In this document: positions 42,248-53,832 of the stretch, piece after piece | Layout: every line of letters starts with the position of its first letter | Numbering within the stretch: the stretch's first letter is position 1 | Source of the DNA: Phytopythium helicoides | Taxonomy: Eukaryota > Oomycota > Peronosporomycetes > Pythiales > Pythiaceae | DNA: 64,000 nucleotides | Direction: 5' to 3' | Assembly (NCBI GenBank): GCA_024867545.1 | Contig: JANFNE010000031.1 | Coordinates: 248,001 to 312,000, forward strand | Notes under the pieces: generated by a model | The model's input: only the letters and a program-made list of their open reading frames with translations | Told to the model about the DNA's origin: nothing | Databases searched by the model: none | Made by a program: the position numbers and the translations under genes

Positions 42248-45200
42248 CTAACTACCTCCGCTCAAGTCTCCTGCTGCTCGACATGCTGAAGTCGCGTAAG
42301 GGCAGAACGCACACTCAACGTAGTTCGGCCGAGGGGAAAACTCGCCGGCTCGCATTCCTCGAACAGTTTCAGTGATGGTCTCGACGGCTTCTTGTGCACT
42401 GGAAGCCGACGAAGTGATGAAACCCGAGGCATTGGTCTTATCGTCTGCACCAATGAACTGCAAAGCTGCGCCAAACGGCAGCGAGCCAAACACGCGCTCG
42501 TATGCATACATGTAGATTTTGAGCTGCAGACTCTCGCGTGATTGCTTCTTCACATCTCGCACACTACCGCTCATGTTCGACTTGAACTCCTTGATCACAA
42601 CACGATCATGTGAGCCGCTCAGCCCGTGGACGGCGTCAATGCGATCCCATACGCCCCGCAGCTCTACATCGGCCTCAGGAACAAAGACTGAGAACGGGTG
42701 CTCAACGTGCTGAATGCGTGGTTTCTCGGCTGAGTGAGACTTGAAGAATGACTTCAATGCCAGCACACCCTGCTCGTAGAGCACACTTTCGTGGATACTT
42801 GAGGTAAACTGCGCCTCGTCTTGACTCGACTTCCACGCTGTTTGGAAAGTAGCTAGCGCTTTGAGCTCGGCTTCGATCTGTCGCTGCTCATTATCAATCT
42901 CCACTTACTATCTTCAGCAGAAATCAGTGACGACGCAAACTCGGCAATAGCTTCGTGTAGCGCACGTCCGTAGACCATCGCGGTCGAAACCTCGCCAGGG
43001 AGCTTCATGATACGAGACAAATAATATCGGTACGGACACCGAAGGTACTCGGATATTTGAGTATACGACAAGTGGGGCGGGCTGTACCTGATCGCGGACG
43101 TGTTTGTTGTTGCGGCAGCATCTTCAGAGCATCACTTTTTGACATCAGGTCCCGCGCTTGATTTACCACCGAACCCATCATCTTCAGAAATCGTTGGGTT
43201 ATGCCAGATCGGAAGAAGCACTCGACTGATTTGCTCGACCTTTGTCTTGGGTGGCGCAGCGGCCATATCGCTATTTGATGGGGTTGTTACTATAGCCGCG
43301 TACGACAGAACAACTTGGTCACGCGGAATTGTCACTGCAAGAGCCGCTAACCTCTCGCAGCGTTCAATGTGTTCGTCACGTGACTGAACCGGATACGGCT
43401 TGCTCAACAGGTTGTACGGCAGTGGGAGTGTAATTCGACGCATTCGCCCAGGAAACTTGCTGTCACGCATTGACATCAGCACGAGTGTCGAAATGTCGAG
43501 ATCAGCCAGAGACTCTAGCGACGTCATGGTCAATGGTAGCACTCGAATCCCATCTTCACCACCAACATCGGCGCCATCTTGGAGTGGACCCACCACACGA
43601 TGAGAATTGCTTCGCTTGGTGGCAGGATTTCTCACTCGATTCGCTTCACGTAGTTGCATCAAATACGGGACAACAATGGGGATGTGTGGACTCTGAACGA
43701 CGTTCTGTGCTGCTTCGAGTTCTCGAAGAAACTCGGCGAGCACAATCGCGTCATGCTCTTCCTCTGTTGATCCAGGGTTGAGAAGAGACTCCATACGCCC
43801 TACATTTCATCCAGAACGACAGGCATTTCCAATGAGCAACGATGTGAGTAGATTTGAATGAACGTATGTAAAAAACCCACCTGTTTCCTCTAGGAACGTG
43901 TGAACAACTTCTTGAGCTGATTGAGAGTGACAGACACTCCGAAGATTCTTGACTAGCTTGATAAATGTGCGAGCGGTTTCTAGACTCGTTGGATCCGACT
44001 CAGTATTTTGGTGCTCTTCGTTGACTACCGCTGCAGCACTGCTGTCAACGAAGTTCTCAAGGACATGAAACAAATCGACGTGGCTGCGCTGCTCCTTCTC
44101 CATCAACCACGACAACAACTCTGGGGAAACGCAAAGAAGTCTGACCGAAGCACATTGTAGAGATGTCGAGAGTCGCTTGGAAAGTTGAGCGCCACCAGCA
44201 GCGAAAACACTGCATTGACGACTGGCTCCTCAAATAAATTGATCGAGCTTGAGATACCGCTCTCAATAACGGCTGCACCTTTCATCATATTTGATGATGG
44301 CAGTCCGTGAACAGGAAGTCCTTGTACTCGAAGGGCCAGTGCAATACGTTGGGCATCTTGCAATGTAGGAGCCAGCACTGCAAGCTTTTTAGCGGATATT
44401 ACGCCGGTTTCAAGCTTCTCTCGCAGAATCTGGCCGATAGCGAGCTCTTCCTCCGTGACAGTGCGGAATGCGAGGCACTTGAGTGCTTGGCTTGACGTCA
44501 CTCCTGTTTCATCTGCGTCAATTCGATGCCGAATAGCACTTGCCAGAGTGTGGAGCTCCCTTGCCTCCGCTGTTTCCATATTCACGGGGGTTACCTCAAA
44601 CGACGGATTGAGTTGCGTGGACACCAGTAACTGGTCAAGCTGGAGAGCGCGTGGGCACGAGTCCAGCTCATCAAGCACACGGCTGATACTCATGCTCGAT
44701 TGAATCCCGGGGGAACTACACAATTTCCCCACGAGGTGCACCATTGCTGGGGTGAAGCTCTGAAGGTTATCAACTACGATATCTGTATAGCCGCGAACAA
44801 GTGACTTCACGAACTCTTCGTCGCTCCCATCTACTCCGCCACAAAGCTGAAGGAGCTCGAGCACCATGCCGCTCCAGGACGTAATCCCGTGCTTTGCTAG
44901 CAGTCTTTGATACGCAGCATACGTCTCCGCGAGATTGATCGCGAGCGTGTTTCCCTCTGTGCGCGCATCCTCGAGATATGCAGCTGCCGTCACGCCATTG
45001 AGCTCTAGCACTCGAAATAACTGGAGTAGATCACTGACGTGCCGGTACTGCTGCAGAGACGACGTCGCATTCCCTCGATGCAGCCGCCCGAACGGCAGCT
45101 CCTGCCGGTGGTGCAGCAAGAACGCCGCCAGCTTCGCTCGACCAACCACCCTCTACCCACACCAGCCAATACGTCAGCCCTCTCAAGCGCAGCGACGACT

Positions 45201-45604
45201 TTTATCAACCAGCAACACACCGGGTCGCGGCCAGTTTCCTCCAGCATAACTCGGCAGAAGTCGTGCATGTTAAAGATCCCGTGGCCCTGGCGCTCCAGCG
45301 CGTAGAATGCCGCCGAATCTTCGAGCCCAGCGCGCAGCTCGCTGTCTCCGCTGCTCCCCGTCAGCACCAGCACGCGCCGCGCTCGCCCGCCGCCTCCGTC
45401 GTCCATGAGCCACCGCACTCGCTCGGCGACAACCTGCGCCTTTCCTGCCGCGTCCGCCGTGACGACGCTCACGTGGCCGCGGTGGTCGCTCGTGACGACA
45501 GCACGACGAGCCCATGAGGACGACGAGCGGCGAGCGCACGCCACGGACGAGCGCGCGAGCGCCCACAGCGGCGAGCGGCGCCGCCACCAGCCGACCGCCG
45601 CCAT
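42248..45604 (-). CDS. RecC/AddB-like helicase-nuclease (PD-(D/E)XK), frameshifted
   Basis: About 1090 residues. N-terminus MAAVGWWRRRSPLWALARSS looks like an organelle presequence. Then a UvrD/AddB-like helicase: VVAERVRWL, ARRVLVLTGSSGDS, FNMHDFCRVMLEE, DIVVDNLQSFTPAMVHLVGK, KLAVLAPTLQDAQRIALALR, INLFEEPVV. The Walker A position reads TADAAGKA and the Walker B position VVDNLQ, both without the catalytic residues. The C-terminus has LSYTQISEYLRCPYRYYLSR, VELRGVWDRIDAVHG, VVIKEFKSN, LKIYMYAYERVFG and the Cys cluster CAFCPYATSAC: a Cas4/AddB-type nuclease with four-Cys iron-sulfur signature. An 81-nt intron is at 43800-43880. Frame changes at about 45130, 44120 and 42900, and an in-frame TGA at 43132, interrupt it. 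Probably mitochondrial DNA end processing. Confidence 0.75.
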
Positions 45605-46083
45605 GCTCGAGAGGCGTCCAAAAGTGAGAGCATCCGACGCGCTTCAATTTCTCCATCATATTATACCCTGCTTATTCAAATGTTGCACTTCTATCAAGTA
45701 TCAGCACTATTTTGAGTATAACACCTCTATAAATACATCAACTGTGTTTATAGATAGGCGTATCTGGGTGGTATCCGAGCGAACCCCGTCGGCTTTTCTG
45801 CGCGCGCTCGACTGCTTGGCCAACGTTTCCTCGTCATCCTGCGGTTTGCCGGTGGAGAAGGAAACAGGCGAGAAAGGCGGGGCGGACCGACCAGGCGCAC
45901 GCTGCAGGCAGCCGCAGCTCGCAGTCGCCACTCGCGGGGGCTCGAGCAGCTCGTGGCCGCGCTTCCAGGCGTCGCGTGGGCGAAAGCGGCGCGCTCGAGG
46001 CTCCATTTCCGCCGCGTTACGCTCGGTTTCCCCTCGAGAAAGGCCGGGTTTCCTCCCTCGGCCTCCTCTCGCTCGCGGCAGGC
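45605..46083. promoter_or_regulatory. Divergent promoter of helicase-nuclease and DDHD genes
   Basis: 480 bp between the two divergent starts. AT-rich near 45650-45760 and GC-rich toward the DDHD gene. An in-frame upstream ATG at 45976 could extend the DDHD protein. No clear promoter motif is recognised. Confidence 0.35.
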
Positions 46084-49000
46084 ATGTACCATGTGGCCGA
46101 GATCGTGCGCGACGCGCAGAGGGACATGCACGAGGGCTACGGCTACGGAGGGTGGAGCGCGTACACGCCCTTCCCGTTCCTGTACGCGCTGACGGTGCAG
46201 ATCGTGCGCACCATGCAGCGCAAGGCTCCCGACCTCGTCAAGCGCGCGGCCGTCGGCGTCCGTGACCACATGGCGGACGCCGTAGGCGGCAACCCACTCG
46301 CGCGTCGTGAGGCTGCGCGTGTCCGTCACGCGCGCGGGCCAGACCGTGTTCTACCGCGTCAAGATCGTGGCCGAGACGGTGCCGCTCCCAGCGCCGATCG
46401 CGCCAGTGCGCTCCCATATTGTTGTCCCAGTCATCCACGCGGTTGAAGGCGTCGCCCACTTTGTTGCGAGCGATGAACTGCCAGAGCTTTACTTTGTCGC
46501 CAAGAACGCCATGCGCCGAAGATTCCTGCTGCGCCACCTTGTGTTACCGCCGTTGGGAGCGGTGGAAAGTATGGCGCGATACATGGTCATTCTTCCCACG
46601 CAGCTCGTCTTTCCGTCACGAGAAGAGATCGAGCTGCGAACGGATTTGCTGCTAGATGTTTCAACCTCACGAGTGCAGTCGCTGGTCGATTACTTGTACT
46701 CGGCCACCGAAGTGTTAGACGAGCGATGGAGCATGGTTCAGTGGAACATCTTGGGGAGAGGGCCGTACGAACGTCTGTCCAAGAAACGCCGTGCTGAGGT
46801 GGTGCACAGCGTCGATCAGCGCCGGCGTACACTTGCGTCGTATTACAAGCTGTACGAGTTTATGGCGTCCATCAAGCTACAGAACGAGATGCTCTACTCC
46901 GACCTATTGCAGACTTTCCCGACAACACGGGTATTCCAGTGGATCGTGATCAAGAGATGGAGAAGAATCCGACATTAGCAGCGACACTTGAGGAGCAGGA
47001 CGCCACAGCCTTTCCTGTGTGGTTTTACAGGAAGCTCGATGTTATGAGCGGCAACGGTCAGCTTGTTCCCAGCGGAACAAACGGACATGGAATGGGAATC
47101 AATCCCAACGCCTCCACGATGCCGGCGTCTACATCCGGTGACGGTAGTGGAGCGAGTGGAGTACCATTAGGAGTGGTATTCGTGGTGGCTGGATAGAGTT
47201 TCCAGCGCACGAGACACGTCGATTAGAGCGCAAGTACCGCTGGTACCAGCAGCAGAAGGCGGAGTGGATCAAACAGCACGGTAGCATGTCCAGCGGTGGA
47301 CCGCTCCTGCCACCTTCCAGCATCGTGCTTGTGGATGAAGGTCGGCATGAAGTTTGTCTCGAGACGATGATGATGAAGCCCGTGTACTGGCCCGAGCTTG
47401 AGGAGATCCAAGTGTACCGTGCTACGTGGCTGTACGCCCAGCGCAACTACGGTCTCGCCCCATACACGCCCGAAGCGGCTGCAGCTCTGGAAGATGCGTA
47501 CATCTACTACTTGACGTTTTACCCGAAAGAGCAGGAGCGAGTCTACGAAATTGAGTCTCAGAAACCGCATCGTCGCGGATGGTTCGGTGGTAGACGACCC
47601 ATTCCGCAAGCTGACATTGACAAGCAATGTACTCTGAGTGTTCCTATTGACGGCGACCTCGTTGAGTTCAAGAGTCCGCATGACATGGTGCAGTACACGC
47701 GTCTGCTGGCTGGAACGACTCCGTTCACAAGCAAGCGTCGTGTGTATCGCGGTGACCCTCGCATTCGAAATGACCCTGCGAATTTGCAGCGTTGGCAGAG
47801 TGCGATGACGTGCGAAGCCGACGGCTCGTCGGTGTGCTCTGGCTCCGCGCAAAATGGCGAACCGCTTGACGATGATGCTGACATCAAGCAGGACGTCGAC
47901 CACCTCGTGCTGATTGTCCATGGCATTGGCGATGCGCTCAAGACGATCGATCTCATCAATGTCGTGACGCTGCGCTCGATCATCGACTGCGCCACAAACC
48001 TTCGCACGTTGCACCGTGAAGCCCGCAAGTCGACGCACTTCTCCGAGCTCAAGGACGACCAGCACGTCGAGTTCCTGCCGATCGAGTGGCACTCAAAGCT
48101 CCACATGGAAGACTTGGACGATATGATTCGCGGCGTGACGCTGCCAGCCATCCCAAAGCTACGGGAGCTCGCGAACGACACGGTGCTTGACGTGCTGCTG
48201 TTCATGTCGCCGATCTTCCACGAGGTGATCTTGAACGAAGTCGCGAACGAGATGAACCGCGTCGTCGAGCTCTTCCGTTCACGCCACCCGACGTGGCGCA
48301 GTGGCAAGCCGAAGAAAGTGTCGATCGTGGCGCACTCGCTTGGATCGATCATCGCGTTCGATATCCTGAACCACCAGACGATCTACCAGGACAAGAAGGG
48401 CGACATGCCGAGTCCAGACGGCGTGAGTGCAAATGGCGACACGGACGATGAGAGCAGCATTCTGGGCGAGGAAGAGAGCAAGGCGGACGGCGAGGTCCAG
48501 CGGAAGCCGTCTCCACGCTTGACCCGGCGCAGTAGCTCGAACCACGTCAACAAGCGCCGGAAGCGCCGCGACTCGACTGTCTCGACGTCTCGCGCGTCCA
48601 AGGCCGCTTTGGTGTATGTTCCTCGCATCGTGTTTGAGGTGGAGAACCTGTTCTGCTTCGGGTCGCCGGTGGGTCTGTTCTTGAACGTGCGTGGACAGAA
48701 GATCGACCGGTCCTTCGTGCTGCCAATGTGCAAGCGCGTCTTCAATATCTACCACCCGTACGACCCGGTTGCGTACCGCATCGAGCCGATCGTGAACCCC
48801 GCGCGCGCCAACTCGAAGGCTGCGATCATCCGCACGTTCGAGGGCAAACTCCGCTTCCAGTACCAGCTGCGCAACTCGTTCAGCAAGATGTGGCAGAACC
48901 TCCGCGAGTGGCGTCGCAACTTTGAGTTCGACGTTGCGCACGCCGCGCACAGTATTGGTTTGGTGGAGGAGCACTCGGTGTTTGAAGGCAGTCGGTCGAG

Positions 49001-49670
49001 TGCGATGCTGTCGCCGTTCGTGGATGTGTTGGCGCTGACGAGTGAGGCACGCAGCCGCGGTGGCAATCGCGTCCCGCACATCGTCACGACTCCCGGCGGA
49101 GGGTCGTCGTCGGGTGTCTCCCATCGTCGGCGCTCGCGCACGAGTCCTCGATTGACATCTGGAGCTGCGGACGACGGTACGCCGGACGTGAACGTGTACG
49201 GGCGTTTGTGCCAGGGTCTGCCGGTGGACTACTCGCTGCAGGAGAACGAGATCGAGATCGCGAACGAGTACCTGTTTGCGTTGACGGCGCACGTGATCTA
49301 CTGGAGCAACCGGGACGCGAGTCTGTTCCTAGCGCAGAAGCTGGTGCTGGAGCCTGCACAGGACGACAGTCTGGTGGAAGAGGAGGAAGAAGAGGAAGAG
49401 GAGGAGGAGGAGGTAGAGTTTCACGAGGTCGCGCTGGAGCGCAGTCAGCTGGACGAGGCGATGGCCATGGTGGAGCAGGAGGCGACGTTCCACGGCGACC
49501 TGTCGTCGAGCGAGCCGCAGCCGCCGTCGGGCGAGAAGGAGGAGGCCACGGCCTCGTCGGAGCTGTCGCTGTCGTCGGAAGGCGAGCGGCAGCTCGAGGA
49601 GAAGCAGGCGATGGCGGCGGCGGCCACGCGCAGACGGCGCCTGCCTCGCCGAGCCATCGCCGAGGAGTGA
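46084..49670 (+). CDS. DDHD-domain phospholipase (PA-PLA1-like)
   Basis: About 1195 residues, start MYHVAEIVRDAQRDMHEGYG at 46084. It contains a WWE-like region (WFYRKLDVM, then GGWIEFPAHETRRL), lipase elements HLVLIVHGIGDALKT (oxyanion/first strand) and the nucleophile elbow VSIVAHSLGSIIAFD, and the DDHD domain: FCFGSPVGLFLNVRG, VFNIYHPYDPVAYRIEP, and the final His/Asp block AHVIYWSNRDASLFLAQKL. Acidic Glu-rich and basic tails follow. Family members (DDHD1/DDHD2, SEC23IP, yeast YOR022C) hydrolyse phosphatidic acid or other glycerolipids at membranes. Single-base frame changes lie at about 46285-46300, 46938-46955 and 47175-47195; from 47286 on the frame is clean. The 3' half is duplicated in inverted orientation at 56521-58290. 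Confidence 0.85.
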
Positions 49671-50948
49671 GCGTAACTTAATTGAGTAGTAGTGTGTCTG
49701 TCTCTGTGCGTGCTCTCGTTGACCACCAAGTCTCACGTAGCATCGGTCGGTCTCTCGATGGCGCTGCTGTGGCGCGAGCTGCCGTCGCTGCGTGCGAGCG
49801 GGCGGCGCCTGCTGAGCTCCGCGGCCCACCGCAGCGTGAAGGTGTCGGTGGGCGGCGGCGTGGAGCTGCACGCGCTGGTTCCTGCCGCGGCTGTGGGTTC
49901 CAAGCCGCCGGTCGTGTGTCTCCCGTCGGCTTTTGGTGTGTGGCGCGTGCATTTTGGATGTTGGTGCTGGTTGGTGTCGAGGAAGCTGATGGAGGTGTGG
50001 CAGGCGCGGTTCAGGACGATTTTGCGGCGCAGTTCGCGGCGTTGGGCGGCTCGTACGCGTTCGTGGGCGTGGACCCGCGCGGCTACGGGCTGTCACGTCC
50101 GCCTCGCCGCGACTTTCCTGACAAGTACTTTGAGCGCGATGCGGACGATGTTGTTCGGGTGCTGGACCAGCTTGGCTACGACCAGGTGCGTGGCGTCATG
50201 TTTGATTCGGCAGCACGTGAAGGGTGGTGAGGGTGACCAACTTGTGGTGGTGGTGGAGTAGGTTGCGCTGCTTGGATGGAGCGCGGGCGCCAACACCAGT
50301 GCTGTGCTAGCTGGCAAGTACCCGGATCGCGTCTCCCGCCTCGTTCTCGTCGCCGGAAATGTGTGTTCGACTCCTTGGAGTAGCCTAGGATCGTTGCTGA
50401 CGCGTAGTGGGTGGCAGGCGTTCGTGGGAGATGAAGATGCCGAGGTATTCGACAAGGTGGAGAACGTGGCGAACTGGTCGAGTTCTGCTCGCGAGCGTGG
50501 AGAGGCCATGTACGGAGCCGAGGAGCTCCAAGCCGGTTGGTCAGGTGAGACCGATGCTGTGGCGTTCGTGTGTGAATAGAGTGGAGAACGTAAGGTGACT
50601 GACTGAATGATCGGTTGATTGGTGTTCCCTTCAAACCATCAGAGATGTGCAATGCTCTTCGCGCCATCTACGAGCGCGACGGAGACCTGTACTGCGAGTG
50701 GTTGCCTCGTATTCGCTGCAAGACACTCGTGGTGTCTGGTGGCAAGGACAAGATGGTGGCGGACTTTCACGGCGAGTACCTGAGCGAGCGGATCGCTCAC
50801 TCGCGACTGCACGTGGTGTCTGAGGGCCGTCACGACCTCGTGATCGGTTGTGCGGACGAGTTCAACTCGTTGTTGGATGGATTTTTGCAGGAGCCCGATG
50901 ACAAGCTGACGCAGAGTCGCGAGTTCGTGGCTGTGCCAGCCAAGAAGG
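47905..50948. repeat. Inverted segmental duplication, arm A
   Basis: Holds the 3' part of the DDHD gene, its terminator region and the whole BPHL-like gene. It corresponds to 55235-58290 in reverse orientation. Homology ends exactly at the last Lys codons of the BPHL gene (AAGAAG) on one side and near the HGIGD-coding region of the DDHD gene on the other. Confidence 0.85.
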
Positions 50949-50953
50949 TGTAG
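49758..50953 (+). CDS. BPHL-like alpha/beta hydrolase (copy A)
   Basis: Valacyclovir-hydrolase-like serine hydrolase, 298 residues. Five exons: 49758-49935, 50004-50185, 50262-50360, 50418-50544 and 50643-50953; introns are 68, 76, 57 and 98 nt, all GT-AG. The Arg-rich, acid-poor start MALLWRELPSLRASGRRLLSS fits a mitochondrial presequence. Signatures: GVDPRGYGLSRPP, nucleophile elbow GWSAG in exon 3 (Ser), AFVGDEDAEVFDKVENVANW as in BPHL, and HVVSEGRHDL with the catalytic His; the Asp probably lies in VSGGKDKM or just after. Human BPHL, a mitochondrial 291-residue enzyme, hydrolyses alpha-amino-acid esters and homocysteine thiolactone. The same function is plausible but inferred. Confidence 0.9.
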
Positions 50954-53832
50954 CTCATGATTTGCTCAATAGCATGGACCCAACGCTGACCCCTTTACAG
51001 AAGGTCGATGTCTCCACAAGACCAGGAATGACTACAACTCGCTTTGGCAGCTCTTGCTACAGTCATTGCATGCCGTCGTGATCATATCCTAGCCAATGGA
51101 GTTGTACCTGCCTCACTTCAAGACCATTCAAACCTACAGTACGTCGCCATGGCGAGCCTCGCGTCACCTTGTCAAGTTGAAGTGCTTTCGAGTGTCCAAA
51201 TAGGGACGAATACCCATTGCATTGACTCGTGAACATCCTTCCTCTCCAACAGCAATCCGAGACTGACGAAGCTCCCATTGCTTGGGATTCGCAGCAAAAG
51301 CACCACGCAGCGAGGTGTCAGTGCCGCGATATTCTTCATCTTGACGCCGAGCACCACAGCAACGTGCTTGCGCGGACACTTTAGTGTCGACCAAACCACA
51401 TCAAGTACTGTAGCACCTCCCGTCTCCTCGCCCGGAAGAGGAAGCCTGGATCGGATCATCGCCAGCTGCCTCGACCCGGAGCAATCGCGTTGCCCTGCTT
51501 TCTCGGCCGGGTTGAAGATGTGCCCAAACAGTTGCATGTTGCAGTTGAAGCACATGCTGACCTGATGGCTTGACGCGAGGGACCAGCCGCAGCCTTTCCC
51601 GCTGTCCACCATTGCATGACGCTTGGCGTGGCAAAGGCGGGCATGCTGTGACGACATACAGCGCGCAAGTGGTTTTCGGGTCTGCACTCGAAAGAAAGCT
51701 CATAGCAAGCGGGAAAGTCGTCTACACAGCGGGAAAAATGCTGGTGCCGTGTTAAACCCCAGTCGCGCCTCCTGTGTGTGAGTGCAGCGCCCAAACTTCG
51801 AACGGCGGCATCGGAACGATCGTTATCGCGATTTCCGCTTCTCGCGGAACGCTGCGCTGAAGCGACTGGGGAAAACGCTGTGGGCTCGTGAATCCAGTCA
51901 GTCCCTTGAACCACCCACTGTCGAGTGTATCAAGTACACGTACCGTGTCTGTATTGCTCACGCTGATGCTACGGGGCCAAGCGTGGCGGTGCTGATACAC
52001 GACGTGCGATTCCGATCATCTCCGTCGATCGAGCAGGCCTGGCAGGTGATGAATGATGCCGTGAGTGTCGTGACCAGCCTCTGTCCGCTTCATGGACGTC
52101 GATCGCCACCGTGCAAGATTAGTCCGCGCGCGCGCACAGCCTCAAACAGCGCATTGTCGAGTCTACGACCTCCTCACCGAGCGTGGCATCTGCGTCGCAC
52201 TCTGCACCGTGAGTACGATGGCGAATCAGCTGTCGATTCAGCTCCCTGTTGGACTCGCTCACGGAGCCCATCGAGTGTAAACTCCGGAGTGCTGTCCGAT
52301 GGGCTCTGCTCCAGGTGACGAAAGCAGCGCCGCAGCAGATCCGAGGAGCCTGCGGTGGGCTTTTTACGTGGTGCAGCCCACACTTGATTCACGCTCCGAC
52401 GCAAGCAGAGCAGCTCTGTAGATTCGTTCGGTGGAACCGATAGGCCGTGGCGGCCGCCTCCGCAGACAGGGCCAAGACCGCTCACGGACACATTGATGAA
52501 ATGCCGAGCTGATCTCCTCTCCAACAGCCTTGCACCTGCTGCTGTGATGTGGGATTTGCCATGACTAAACACGGGCTTTGCATGCTCAACTCGCTTGCCT
52601 GCGCTTCTACATGTACTGTACACACAATTGTTGCTCGCCTGAAAGCTTGAGCCCCAATACTTCACGAGGAGGGGTGAAGGGCGAGGGACGGACCCAGCAC
52701 ACCGTGAGTGCTTGACTGGCGTGCCCGTCGCCATCCCTCTCTCGGCTCCTTCAAGCTTTCGTTTTCGGTGGCGTGGCAGGTGCTAGCATAGCGAGCGCCA
52801 GTCTGGACGGCGACGGACGGGGCGCCGGCTTGGCCCTGGACCGGCGAGCCCAGCCGGAAGGTGGAGAGTAGCACGGTCTGTTCGCTGAAGGCGTGATTTA
52901 CGGGATGAGCGCGCGTTGAAGGGAGCAGCAACAGCATCAGCCTTGCCGGAGAGCCCACGATCGATCAATCATCAGACGCAAGGCAGTCCATGTGCGTTCT
53001 GACGCCAGGCGCAGGACTCTACCGCTCAACGCAGTCGCTCGCTTGATACCTCGAGCGAGCAACGGGACCACCGCCCCCTTTGGGCTGAGTCTAATCAGGT
53101 GAACGGTGCGGCCAAAGCCTCACATCCATCAATGCGATCTCACGCCCATCCAACTGTGAGCACATACGGCAGTGCAATGCGCATTGCGAATCTGGGTAGC
53201 TCAACGCTGCGCTCGCGTCCACGGCACTAATGCAGCAAAGTGGGCTGACACAGACGGCTGGACCAGCTCTCTCTCGTTTTTTCCACCTCGGGGCTCTGCC
53301 TTGCTTCGCAGTCAGCGAGCCCAAGTAGGGGACTGGCAAGTCCACCGTGGCATGCATGACGTGCGTCCAGTCCAATGTGGATCCGACTGTAGTAGGCCTC
53401 TAGACCTCCGCGAGACCTCCTCCTGGCTGTAGACCATCGGGGCTTGGCGAAATCGAGCACCTGTGTGACGTGGCGGGGCTCACGATCCCGACCCGGGGCC
53501 CTGGGCGACGGCTCTTTTCTCGCGCTGATCGCCGCGACCGGACCTCCTCGCTCTGCACGCAGCCGTACGTAATCCCTTCAAGTCTCTTCCTCCTCTGGGG
53601 GGCCAACACACTCACAGTCGCACACATCCTGTCTTCTTCCCCTCGCTCCTCCTCGCTGACAGTCCGTCTGTCTTGTGTTGAGAGAGCCTGCCTGTCAGGC
53701 TCTCAGCCGATCGATCGCGCCGAAAACCCGTCAGCATCGCTCACTTCTCGATTTGCCGCGCTCGCCGCGGCTCCAGAGCGCCGGAATTTGGGAAAACCAA
53801 GCTCGCCGCTTGGTTCGCATTCATCGATCGCC
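50954..53832. other. 2.9 kb region without a confident gene
   Basis: The frame 51782-52318 contains a plausible protein-like piece (RYRDFRFSRNAALKRLGK, SVAVLIHDVRFRSSP) and the opposite strand at 51172-51687 another (CFNCNMQLFGHIFNPAEK). Neither belongs to a family I recognise, and both look like eroded fragments. 53400-53832 is probably the promoter and leader of the next gene. Confidence 0.4.

Noticed and set aside
48279..49292. 337-codon open frame on the - strand
   Set aside because: Lies opposite the DDHD domain, which is supported by clear motifs.
51172..51687. 171-codon frame on the - strand with FNCNMQLFGHIFNP
   Set aside because: No recognisable domain, and overlapping frames on both strands are equally open; kept only as a note in the intergenic entry.
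53470..53832. 121-codon N-terminal extension of the Ser-rich protein
   Set aside because: Composition is basic and Ser/Arg-random without conserved look; the ATG at 53833 in GCCATGG context is the better start.
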